Shown: positions 32,708-40,359 of the stretch, in pieces
How positions within the stretch are numbered: position 1 is the stretch's first letter
Layout: each line of letters opens with the position of its first letter
NCBI RefSeq assembly: GCF_026340675.1
Contig: NZ_JAPEOX010000002.1
Span: 868,001 to 932,000 of the forward strand
Source of the DNA: Streptomyces sp. NBC_01264
GTDB lineage: Bacteria > Actinomycetota > Actinomycetes > Streptomycetales > Streptomycetaceae
Length of the DNA: 64,000 nt
Reading direction: 5' to 3'
The notes under the pieces: generated by a model
Databases searched by the model: none
Told to the model about the DNA's origin: nothing
Seen by the model: the letters and a program-made list of their open reading frames with translations, nothing else
Program-made: the position numbers and the translations under genes

Positions 32708-33223
32708 ATGACGCGCGTCATTGTGGTGATGGGTGTGGCCGGGACGGGAAAGACGACCGTGGGCCGGCTGCTCGCCGACGCGCTCGCCCTCCCCTATGCG
32801 GAGGGCGACGCCTTCCACCCCGCGGCCAACGTCGCCAAGATGTCCGCCGGCATCCCCCTGGACGACGCGGACCGCCAGCCCTGGCTGGACCTGATCGGCG
32901 AATGGATGCGCAACCGGGCCGGCATCGGCGGCGGGGTCGTCTCCGCCTCCTCCCTCAAGCGGGCCTACCGGGACCGGCTCCGGGCCGTCGCGCCGGACAC
33001 CGTCTTCGTCCACCTCACCGGCGAGCGGCCGCTGATCGAGGAGCGCATGGCCGCGCGCAAGGGGCATTTCATGCCCACCACGCTGCTGGATTCGCAGTTC
33101 GCCGCGCTGGAGCCGCTCCAGCCGGACGAACTCGGCGTCCTCGTCGACGTGTCCGGAGAACCGGAGGAGATCACCGCGCGCGCCCTGGCCGCCCTGCGCC
33201 GCCTCCCGTCACCGGTCGCGTAG
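32708..33223 (+). CDS. gntK: Gluconokinase
   Basis: 171 aa from ATG 32708. P-loop MGVAGTGKTTVGRLLADAL, GDAFHPAANVAKMSAGIPLDDADR and HLTGERPLIEERMAARKGHFMP are the conserved GntK blocks. The enzyme phosphorylates D-gluconate to 6-phosphogluconate for the pentose phosphate pathway. The gntP gene follows after 120 bp, and gntR is divergent. Length is standard for the family. Confidence 0.95.
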   Translation: MTRVIVVMGVAGTGKTTVGRLLADALALPYAEGDAFHPAANVAKMSAGIPLDDADRQPWLDLIGEWMRNRAGIGGGVVSASSLKRAYRDRLRAVAPDTVFVHLTGERPLIEERMAARKGHFMPTTLLDSQFAALEPLQPDELGVLVDVSGEPEEITARALAALRRLPSPVA

Positions 33224-33343
33224 CCGCCCGGGCCCCACCCCGGGCACTACCCCTGGCCCCACCTTGGGCCCCACCCCGGGCCCCGCCCCACTCCCCTGCC
33301 TCGCCCCGTCCTGCCCAAGAACGAGAACGAAGGAACCGTCACC

Positions 33344-34741
33344 GTGACCAGTCTCAGCGTCGAGACTCTGGCAGCGGCCGCCGCCGAGCCGATCACCTCG
33401 GCCGGCAACACCCAGCTGGGGATAGCCGTCCTCGCGGGCATCGCCGTCATCGTCCTGCTCATCACGCGCCTCAAGCTGCACGCCTTCCTGGCGCTGACGC
33501 TCGGCTCGCTCGCCCTGGGGGTGTTCGCCGGCGCCCCCCTCGCCAAGACCGTCTCCAGCTTCACCACCGGGCTCGGCTCCACCGTCGCGGGTGTCGGCGT
33601 ACTCATCGCGCTCGGCGCCATCCTCGGCAAGCTGCTCGCCGACTCGGGCGGCGCGGACGAGATCGTGGACACCATCCTGGCGCGCGCCAAGGGCCGCGCC
33701 ATGCCGTGGGCGATGGTGCTGATCGCCTCGGTGATCGGCCTCCCGCTCTTCTTCGAGGTCGGCATCGTGCTGCTGATCCCAGTGGTCCTGCTGGTGGCCA
33801 AGCGGGGCAACTACTCGCTCATGCGGATCGGCATCCCCGCACTGGCCGGCCTGTCCGTGATGCACGGGCTGATCCCGCCGCACCCGGGCCCGCTGGTCGC
33901 CATCGACGCGCTCGACGCCAACCTGGGCCTCACCCTCGCGCTCGGCGTGCTCGTCGCCGTCCCGACCGTGGTCATCGCGGGTCCGGTGTTCTCCCGGTAC
34001 GCAGCCCGATGGGTGGACATCCCGGCGCCCGAGCACATGGTCCCGCAGCGGCCCACGACGGAGCCGGAGCACCGCCCGCGCTTCGGGGCCACGGTCTTCA
34101 CCGTGCTGCTGCCGGTGGTCCTCATGCTGATGAAGGCCCTGGTCGACATCGTGGTCAACGACCCGGCCGACAGCGTGCAGCGGGTCACCGACGTGGCCGG
34201 ATCACCCCTGATCGCGCTGCTCGCGGCGGTGCTCGTGGGCATGTTCACCCTCGGCCGGGCGGCCGGCTTCACCAAGGCGCGGCTGTCCGTGACGGTGGAG
34301 AAGTCGCTGGCACCGATCGCGGGCATCCTGCTGATCGTGGGTGCGGGCGGCGGCTTCAAGACGACGCTGATCGACGTGGGCGTCGGCCAGATGATCATGG
34401 ATCTGTCCGAGAACTGGGCGATACCCACCCTCCTGCTGGCCTGGCTCATCGCGGTGGCCATCCGCCTGGCGACCGGCTCGGCCACGGTCGCCACCATCTC
34501 CGCGGCCGGCCTGTTGGCCCCGCTCGCGGCGGGCATGCCGTCCACCGAGACCGCCCTGCTGGTCCTGGCCATCGGAGCGGGATCGCTGTTCTTCAGCCAC
34601 GTCAACGACGCCGGGTTCTGGCTCGTGAAGGAGTACTTCGGCATGACGGTCGGCCAGACCCTCAAGACCTGGTCGATGATGGAGACCATCATCTCGGTGG
34701 TCGGCCTGGGCTTCGTCCTGCTGCTGTCGCTGGTCCTCTGA
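33344..34741 (+). CDS. gntP: Gluconate permease, GntP family
   Basis: 465 aa from GTG 33344. Motifs VGIVLLIPVVLLVAKRGNYSLMRIGIPALAGLSVMHGLIPPHPGPL and the C-terminal NDAGFWLVKEYFGMTVGQTLKTWSMMETI are diagnostic for GntP-type gluconate:H+ symporters with 12-14 helices. It works with GntK: uptake, then phosphorylation. The 120-bp gap after gntK contains GC-rich repeats (GGCCCCACCCCGGGC-like) that can fold and may lower permease expression relative to kinase. Confidence 0.94.
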   Translation: MTSLSVETLAAAAAEPITSAGNTQLGIAVLAGIAVIVLLITRLKLHAFLALTLGSLALGVFAGAPLAKTVSSFTTGLGSTVAGVGVLIALGAILGKLLADSGGADEIVDTILARAKGRAMPWAMVLIASVIGLPLFFEVGIVLLIPVVLLVAKRGNYSLMRIGIPALAGLSVMHGLIPPHPGPLVAIDALDANLGLTLALGVLVAVPTVVIAGPVFSRYAARWVDIPAPEHMVPQRPTTEPEHRPRFGATVFTVLLPVVLMLMKALVDIVVNDPADSVQRVTDVAGSPLIALLAAVLVGMFTLGRAAGFTKARLSVTVEKSLAPIAGILLIVGAGGGFKTTLIDVGVGQMIMDLSENWAIPTLLLAWLIAVAIRLATGSATVATISAAGLLAPLAAGMPSTETALLVLAIGAGSLFFSHVNDAGFWLVKEYFGMTVGQTLKTWSMMETIISVVGLGFVLLLSLVL

Positions 34742-34795
34742 CCATTCCGGCGCCCGCTCCCCCGCCGGATCCCGCCGGATCCCGCCGGCTTCCGC

Positions 34796-35080
34796 TCAAC
34801 CGGTCCGCCGGCGCCTGCCCCGCTTCCCCTCCCGGGACCCGGGGCAGGCCAGTTGGGCCGCCGCCAGGTCGAAGCCACCCGCCGCGGTGGCGCAGCGCGC
34901 GGCCAGGGATTCCACCTCGGCGCGGAAGGCGTCGCCCCCCGGGCCCTGCCAGTCGAGGTCTCCGGCGGCGCGGCGCAGCCGCTCGGCGTGCGAGCGCAGT
35001 GCGGCCGAGTGGGCGCGCAGGCCCTCGGCCGGGGCCGGACCGGTCTCGGCCCGCGGCGCGGGCCCGGCGGTGTCCGTCAC
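34796..35080 (-). CDS. Small WXG100-like helical protein
   Basis: 94 aa from GTG 35080, whose GTGA overlaps the stop of the preceding gene. Helix 1 (EGLRAHSAALRSHAERLRRAAGDL), a DWQGPGGDAFRAEV turn, and helix 2 (ESLAARCATAAGGFDLAAAQLA) follow the ESAT-6/WXG100 helical-hairpin plan with the W-x-G motif, plus a basic tail (GKRGRRRR). Proteins of this type are usually substrates or chaperone-like partners of type VII secretion, or fused to toxins. No secretion genes are in the window. It is coupled to a hydrolase-like gene, which suggests the two products act together. Confidence 0.75.
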   Translation of the reverse strand: MTDTAGPAPRAETGPAPAEGLRAHSAALRSHAERLRRAAGDLDWQGPGGDAFRAEVESLAARCATAAGGFDLAAAQLACPGSREGKRGRRRRTG

Positions 35081-36258
35081 TGGGGACTCCCCGGAACGTA
35101 GACGTCGGGGTGGCCGGGCAGCCTCACGAGGTGGCTTCCGGTGACCCGGCCCCCGAAGGCGGCGAGGGCCGCCGCGGGTCCCGGCTCGGGGCCGGATCCC
35201 ACCCAGGTGACCCGGTAGACGGTGGTGAACTCCCGGCTCGCGGCGAGCCGTCCGGCCGTCCGGGCACCCGGACCGTGGCCGAGCAGGGCGAGTTCGGTCC
35301 CGGACGGCACGAGGCGGCGTACGGTCGCGGCCACGTCCCGGACGTGCGCGGCCGGCTCCTCGTACGGGGTGTCGTACGGGGCATCGTACGAGGTGTCCGC
35401 ACGGCCGGAATCCGTTGGTGGTCCTGCGAGTTGGAGCACGCACCGCTCGACCCCGTCCGGGCCCGTGACCTGCTGGAGCAGGACCGCACCCGGGGACCCG
35501 CCGATCCGGTCGGCGTTGCCCCGGTACCCGGCCGGGGTGCCGGTGGTGTCCAGCTCGGCCAGGAGGCGGCTCCCCGGTTCGGAGCAGGCGGGCCCCCGGT
35601 CGAAGAAGGCCCGCAGGGCGGCGGTGATCCCGAGGAGCGGCTCGGCGGTCACGGCCCTGCCGGTGGCGACCTGCCAGCCGGCGTGGTCGTTGAACGGGTT
35701 GTCGTCGGTCAGCGCGTTCCAGGCCAGGATGTCGGCGAAGGAGGGGTTCAGCAGCGCGAAGGCGGGCCCCTCTCCGCGACGGCGCACGAGCTCGCGGAAC
35801 GCCCGTACGGCGTCCGCCTGCCGGCCCTCCTCCACCGCGAGGAACACCTCGGCGGCGCCCGGGTCCGCCCAACTCGCGGTGTTACGGGCGCTCTCGGCCC
35901 GGATCCGGCCCCTGAGGCCGCACACCGCGAGGCTCACGGCCAGGCTCTCCCGGCCGGTGAACACCCCTGCGAGCCACCCGGCCCGCGCCACGCCCCGGCC
36001 CCGGGCGGCCCAGCCGAGTCCGTCCGGGTCGCTGAGCGTGCGCAGCAGCGTGCGCCAGGCCGCGCGGCGGCGGCTGCCGAGGCCCAGCGCACTGACCGGC
36101 AGCCGGGAGCCGAGGGCCAGCCGGGAGGCGTAGCGGGCGGCTTCGCCGACGGCGTCGGCCGTCTCGGCCAGTTCCCGGCACAGGGCGCCCAGTTGATCGG
36201 CGTCCGGGTCGGTGGGCGCGGATGTCGCGGAGGTCCCGGGGGTCGCGGCGTCGGACAT
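35077..36258 (-). CDS. Helical plus alpha/beta-hydrolase-like protein without a nucleophile serine
   Basis: 393 aa from ATG 36258 with GAGGAA upstream. The first half is alpha-helical (ELAETADAVGEAARYASRLALG), and the middle includes FALLNPSFADILAWNALTDDNPFND. The C-terminal part resembles the alpha/beta-hydrolase (DUF1023-like) end: VPSGTELALLGHGPGARTAGRLA and VTGSHLVRLPGHPDVYVPG. At the elbow, where hydrolases have GHSxG, the sequence is GHGPG, so Ser is Gly and hydrolysis by the usual mechanism is unlikely. It is coupled to a WXG100-like gene. DUF1023-type proteins with WXG-like partners are known in actinobacteria. Function unknown. Confidence 0.7.
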   Translation of the reverse strand: MSDAATPGTSATSAPTDPDADQLGALCRELAETADAVGEAARYASRLALGSRLPVSALGLGSRRRAAWRTLLRTLSDPDGLGWAARGRGVARAGWLAGVFTGRESLAVSLAVCGLRGRIRAESARNTASWADPGAAEVFLAVEEGRQADAVRAFRELVRRRGEGPAFALLNPSFADILAWNALTDDNPFNDHAGWQVATGRAVTAEPLLGITAALRAFFDRGPACSEPGSRLLAELDTTGTPAGYRGNADRIGGSPGAVLLQQVTGPDGVERCVLQLAGPPTDSGRADTSYDAPYDTPYEEPAAHVRDVAATVRRLVPSGTELALLGHGPGARTAGRLAASREFTTVYRVTWVGSGPEPGPAAALAAFGGRVTGSHLVRLPGHPDVYVPGSPQ

Positions 36259-36377
36259 GGATTCCTCGTCGGGTCGGGTGAACGTCGGGCAGGACGGGGG
36301 CAGGTCGGTCAGGCGGGCAGGGCGGGTGGGCCGGCTGCCCTGACGCCGCCGGAATGCGGCCGGGGCCGGTGGTGGCG

Positions 36378-37628
36378 TCAACGGCGGTTCAGGCGCAGGC
36401 GGATCCCTTGCGGGTCCAGGGTCGCGGGGAGCGGGCCGTGGGGGTCGAGCACGGGCCGGACGGGCCGGACCCGGTGTCCGCGCAGCACTTCCGCGCAGAG
36501 CGCCGCGGTGACCATCAGCCCCAGCTGTTCGCCGGGGCAGCGTCCGCCGGCATGGCTGAACGGGGCCATCCGGACGTCCCGGTCCGCTTCGCGCGAGGCC
36601 CACCGGCCCGGTACGAAGACGTGCGCGGCGGGGACGTGTTCGGGGTCGCGCTGGTGGAACAGCACCGGCAGCACCACGCAGGTCCCGGCGGGATGCCGCA
36701 CGCCCCGCCATTCGGTCTCGGCCCGGGTGATCCGTATCAGGTCGGGCACGGCCGGATAGAGCCGCAGCGATTCCCGGACGCAGGCCCGCAGCCGGGGCAG
36801 CGCGCCCTGGGCACTGCCCTGCGCCCATCCGGCGGCCCGTGCCTCGGCGGCGACGGCGTCCTGTTCGGCCGGATGCGCGCCGAGCAGCAGCAGGGTGCGC
36901 AGCAGGATGCCGGGGACCAGGTCGAAGGCGGCCAGCCACTGGCGGACCTGCCCGACCGGGTCCGGCCAGGCCGCGTCCGGCCCCCCGAGGGGGTCCGCGT
37001 GGCGGCGGGCCCGCCCGATGAGGGTGTGCGGCTCGGCCAGGTCGGCGTAGGCGGCGATCCGCGCACCCGCCCGGTCGTGGAACCGCCCGAGGCGGCGGCC
37101 GAGTTCCACGTCCTCGGCGGCTGCGTCCCCGAGGACGATGCGCCGGGCCGCGCGGGCCACGGAGTGCCTGACGCGGGCGAGTTCGAGGGAACCGCCGGCC
37201 GTCAGGCGCCGGGCCTCGTCGGTGAGGACCGAGAGGAAGGCCCCGCACGAGGGGTGCACCGGCAGTCCCGCGGCGAGCACGGAGTCGTCGACCGACCGCT
37301 GCCCGGCGTCGAGTCCGGCATGGGCGCAGCCGTCCGCGCCGGCGGCGGGCCGGCCGGTGGAGCCGACCGGCTCGGCGTAGAACTGCCGGATGTCCTGCGG
37401 GTCGAGGATGAGCAGGACGGTGCCGGTCAGTCCCCGTACGAGCACGGGCGCCCCGCCGTGCCGGTCGCGCAGCGCCCGCAGGGTGGCGGCGGACCAGCGG
37501 GGCCGGTCCGGCCCGGCGTGCCCGCGCACCGCACGGGGGCGGGCGCTCACGAAGCCCCGTACCAGGGCGGGCAGCGTGTGGGCGGCGGCGAACCTGGCAC
37601 TTCCGCCGCGCCCCGCCCGCGCCGTCAT
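36378..37628 (-). CDS. Cytochrome P450
   Basis: 416 aa from ATG 37628, overlapping the TGA of an upstream 23-codon ORF. ExxR is ESLRLYPAVPDLIR and the heme loop is FSHAGGRCPGEQLG with Cys364; VFVPGRW precedes it as expected. The I-helix region (FDLVPGILLRTLLLLGAHP) lacks the usual AGxDT, so oxygen activation may differ from classical P450s. No ferredoxin gene is adjacent. A hydrolase-like and a WXG100-like gene follow on the same strand after 119 bp. The substrate cannot be predicted. Confidence 0.9.
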   Translation of the reverse strand: MTARAGRGGSARFAAAHTLPALVRGFVSARPRAVRGHAGPDRPRWSAATLRALRDRHGGAPVLVRGLTGTVLLILDPQDIRQFYAEPVGSTGRPAAGADGCAHAGLDAGQRSVDDSVLAAGLPVHPSCGAFLSVLTDEARRLTAGGSLELARVRHSVARAARRIVLGDAAAEDVELGRRLGRFHDRAGARIAAYADLAEPHTLIGRARRHADPLGGPDAAWPDPVGQVRQWLAAFDLVPGILLRTLLLLGAHPAEQDAVAAEARAAGWAQGSAQGALPRLRACVRESLRLYPAVPDLIRITRAETEWRGVRHPAGTCVVLPVLFHQRDPEHVPAAHVFVPGRWASREADRDVRMAPFSHAGGRCPGEQLGLMVTAALCAEVLRGHRVRPVRPVLDPHGPLPATLDPQGIRLRLNRR

Positions 37629-37696
37629 ACGGGGCCCTCCGCGGCCGGGGCCGGTGGCGTGCGCACATCGCGGGCGGTCTCGTGGGCCGTACGCAT
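37625..37696 (-). CDS. 23-aa peptide with strong ribosome binding site, coupled to the P450
   Basis: ATG 37696 is preceded by a perfect GGAGGT (complement at 37703-37708) with a 6-nt spacer, better than most genes here. It begins MRTAHETARD, ends APAAEGPV, and its TGA overlaps the P450 ATG as ATGA. It has no Trp, Tyr, Phe or Cys, so it does not look like a P450-crosslinked RiPP precursor such as biarylitides or atropopeptides. A translational coupling leader is the simplest view; a real peptide substrate or product is possible. Confidence 0.5.
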   Translation of the reverse strand: MRTAHETARDVRTPPAPAAEGPV

Positions 37697-37892
37697 TTGT
37701 GTACCTCCGCGCAGCCTGGAATCGACGGTCGGTGATCTCGCGCTCACCGTACGTCGACCACCCCGGGTCCGCGCTCCGAGGACCACGCGGGAGGTACGCG
37801 GGGCCGCGGGCGGCTCACCGGCCCGGGGCTCCACGGTCGGATCCGGCCGTGGCCCGGGCGGGTGACGAGGCGGGTGGCGGTGTCGCGCCCGT

Positions 37893-38460
37893 TTACGGCC
37901 GTGGCGACCGTGGCCCTGCGGCCGGTGCGGGAAGGTCGAGCGCGCGGGCGAGCGCGGCGGTGACCGGGGCGGCACAGTGGCCGGGCAGGTGGTGCGGGAT
38001 CCAGTCGGTGGCCAGCCCGAGGAAGTCCGCCAAGTGGCGCTCCGCGGAGTCGAGCAGGGTGCGCAGCACGGTGACGGACAGCTCGATCACGGGGCTGTCG
38101 CGCTGCTCGTCGTTGACGGTGAGCCGGACGGTGTCGCCGAAGCGCGCCGCCGAGGGTGACACGGGTTCGTGGCCGAATCCGAGCAGGCTTCCGGTGTCGG
38201 CGAACTGGTGCCAGTCGCGCCAGTCCTCCAGCCCGTCGCGGCACCCCGGCCGGAAGGTGACGCCCGTGGACGTGTCCGTGACCTGCAGTCCGCCGGCGAC
38301 CAAGAAGTCTTCCAGGGTCAGCAGCCCGTGGAGGACGGAGGCGAGCGGGTCGGCCGGCCGGAGCAGTCGGTCACCGTCGGAGTCGTCGTCTGGAGCGCCG
38401 TCATTCCAACTGGCGATGCTCGCGACCGTCCGGGACGAGGATCTCCAGTACGGGCCGCAT
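37893..38460 (-). pseudogene. Hypothetical protein, frame broken near 38402
   Basis: From ATG 38460 the frame reads MRPVLEILVPDGREHRQLE and stops at 38401-38403. A second frame, with no ATG or GTG start of its own, carries the rest: NDGAPDDDSDGDRLLRPADP, VLHGLLTLEDFLVAGGLQV, DWRDWHQFADTGSLLGFGH and VTVLRTLLDSAERHLADFL, to the stop at 37893. The join fits the loss of one copy of a GGAAT direct repeat (5 bp), which would have given QLEWNDGAP. I do not recognise the family. It has no signal peptide or membrane helix. A TTG at 38303 could still initiate a 136-aa protein. Confidence 0.6.
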
Positions 38461-38546
38461 CACGATCACCCGGCGAAGTGTTCCGCATCCCGTGCACGCG
38501 CCGCCTCCTCATTTCCTCACCCCGTCCGGCACCGGCGCCATGGGGT

Positions 38547-39362
38547 TCAGGTGAAGGCCGCTTCGCGGAAGGCGGTACGGAGCGGGGCCGACGGGGTGGT
38601 CGGGAGGAGGGCCGCCCAGCGTTGGGCGCGCGGGGAGACCCACAGGGCCGGGCCCTCGCCGTGGGACCAGGATCCGTGTGCGGAGGGGTGCCAGAGGAGG
38701 CCCCGGGCGGGCAGGAGTTCGCCGGTGCGGATGCGGAGCGACTGCGCCGTCCAGGCCCGGCTGACGGGGCCGCCGCCCGTCGGGGCGAGGAGGTGACTCA
38801 GGAACCGGCCGAGGTCGGCGGCGGGCGCGCGCAGGGTCCCGTCGGCGTCGGGGCCCGTCCGGGTCATGCCCAGCGGGCCCCAGATCCGGTCGGCGGCGAA
38901 CCCCGCGAGGGGGCTGCCGCACAGCCGTTCGGCGAGCCCGACGAGCGCGGGCGACACCCCCGAGCCGTGGGTGAGCAAATGGTGCGCGGTGATCCCGGCG
39001 GGCAGGCCGTCGGCCGCCCCGTAGGCGGTGAGCGGGGTGTGCAGGGCCAGCTCCCCCGCGTCCACGAGCATCCCGATGACGGGCCAGACGGCCAGCACGC
39101 CCGCCAGCCCGGCGACATCGGGGGCGATGGCCCGGCCCCCGGGCTCCACCACCGCGTCCGGACCGTCCACACCACCGACGGCCCACCCGGCCCCCGGGTC
39201 CACCTCCCGTACCAGCGCCGCGATCCGGTCCGCACCCCTGCCGGAACCCTGCCGCGCGCCCGGCTCACACCGCCCGCCCTGCGCGCCCTCCGCAGCCAGC
39301 CTGGCCGGCCCGCCCTGCCCGGTCTGGTCGGCCTGTCCGGCTCGGTCGCTCTGGAGCGTCAT
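38547..39362 (-). CDS. Beta-lactamase/esterase-fold protein lacking the SxxK catalytic pair
   Basis: 271 aa from ATG 39362. The class C beta-lactamase fold is clear: VLAVWPVIGMLVDAGELALHTPLTAYG, ITAHHLLTHGSGV, RIWGPLGMTRTG and a C-terminal strand GSWSHGEGPALWV. In active members the motif before VLAVWP is SxxK (SLTK-like); here it reads AGLAGV, so both Ser and Lys are Gly. The protein should therefore not act as a serine hydrolase and may bind a ligand or partner instead. No signal peptide is seen. It is a single gene between unrelated neighbours. Confidence 0.85.
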   Translation of the reverse strand: MTLQSDRAGQADQTGQGGPARLAAEGAQGGRCEPGARQGSGRGADRIAALVREVDPGAGWAVGGVDGPDAVVEPGGRAIAPDVAGLAGVLAVWPVIGMLVDAGELALHTPLTAYGAADGLPAGITAHHLLTHGSGVSPALVGLAERLCGSPLAGFAADRIWGPLGMTRTGPDADGTLRAPAADLGRFLSHLLAPTGGGPVSRAWTAQSLRIRTGELLPARGLLWHPSAHGSWSHGEGPALWVSPRAQRWAALLPTTPSAPLRTAFREAAFT

Positions 39363-39486
39363 GGTCAGCCACGGTACGGCGCCCTCGGCGCCCGGCCCCG
39401 CGCGTCGCGCGGTCCGGCCGCGGCGGGCCACCCGAATGCCACCGCACCCCGCCCCGGGCCGCCGGGCGGCCGCGGCGCGGGGCGTC

Positions 39487-40359
39487 TCAGGCCATGCCCG
39501 CCTCGTCCGCCGCAGGCTCCGCGCGGGACTCCGCTCTGCACCCCGCCACCACCACGGTGATCAGGCAGAACGCGATGAGGATCTCCGCCCAGAGGAAGGC
39601 GAGGTAGTCGAGCAGACAGCCGATCGGCGGTGTGCCCGGGGCGGTGTTGCGGAAGGCCGCCAGTGCGAACAGGGTGGCGGCCATCCAGCCGAGGGCGGGC
39701 CAGGTGAGCCCCTTGCGGCGGGTGACGAGGAACCACCCGCCGATCAGGACGGACACCGCGAGCGCCCACATCGCGATCATCATGAACACGGCGAACACGA
39801 GCACGCTGTTCGACCGGGCCAGCCCGATGTCGAGGACGGCGGCGCCGTCGCCCGCCGTCGAGGCCTCCACCGTGGACGCGAAGAGCACGTCGTTGTTGGA
39901 GAACAGGACCCGCACCGGAACCTTCTCGTGGCCCATGACGGCCGCGAACTCCACGTCCGCCCCGTAGGCGTCGAACGGGTAGTCCGTGACGGAGCCGCCC
40001 GTCATGGCCACCGGCACGTCCCGGCCGGCGATCCGCTGGTGGGCCTTGAAGGTCAGGTCGTCACGGGTGGACGCCGAGGTCTGGAGGGTGAGGTCCTCGA
40101 CGGGTGCGACCCCGTCGGCCTCGGCCAGCGCTCCCCTGGGCGTCACCAGGACCCGCAGCACCAGTTCGCGCCCGGCCGCGTCGGCCCGCTGGATCGTCGC
40201 CTCGACGTCCACCCGGTCCGCATCGGCCCGCCCCGCGGTGTGCACGGTGTCCTGGGCCTGGCGTTCGCCGAACTGCAGCCAGGCCCCCACCCCGACCGAA
40301 GCCACGATCACCAGCAGGAGCAGGGCCGGGAGCAGCGGCAGGCGCCGCGGCGCGCTCAC
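39487..40359 (-). CDS. DUF4436 family membrane protein
   Basis: 290 aa from GTG 40359 (GTGA overlap with the upstream gene). One N-terminal helix (LPLLPALLLLVIVASVGVGAWLQ), a roughly 165-residue extracytoplasmic domain (SVTDYPFDAYGADVEF, VPVRVLFSN), then three helices (VLVFAVFMMIAMWALAVSVLIGG; LGWMAATLFALAAF; LAFLWAEILIAFCLITVVVAG) match the DUF4436 layout. Function is unknown for the family. Translational coupling to an exported agmatine-deiminase-like lipoprotein suggests a joint surface role. Confidence 0.88.
   Translation of the reverse strand: MSAPRRLPLLPALLLLVIVASVGVGAWLQFGERQAQDTVHTAGRADADRVDVEATIQRADAAGRELVLRVLVTPRGALAEADGVAPVEDLTLQTSASTRDDLTFKAHQRIAGRDVPVAMTGGSVTDYPFDAYGADVEFAAVMGHEKVPVRVLFSNNDVLFASTVEASTAGDGAAVLDIGLARSNSVLVFAVFMMIAMWALAVSVLIGGWFLVTRRKGLTWPALGWMAATLFALAAFRNTAPGTPPIGCLLDYLAFLWAEILIAFCLITVVVAGCRAESRAEPAADEAGMA

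Noticed and set aside
37625..37696. The P450-linked peptide as a biarylitide or atropopeptide precursor
   Set aside because: It contains no Tyr, Trp or Phe, the residues those P450s crosslink.
38318..38512. A short minus-strand frame overlapping the broken hypothetical gene
   Set aside because: It is a third-frame reading of the same region with no protein-like features; the frameshift explanation accounts for the coding signal.
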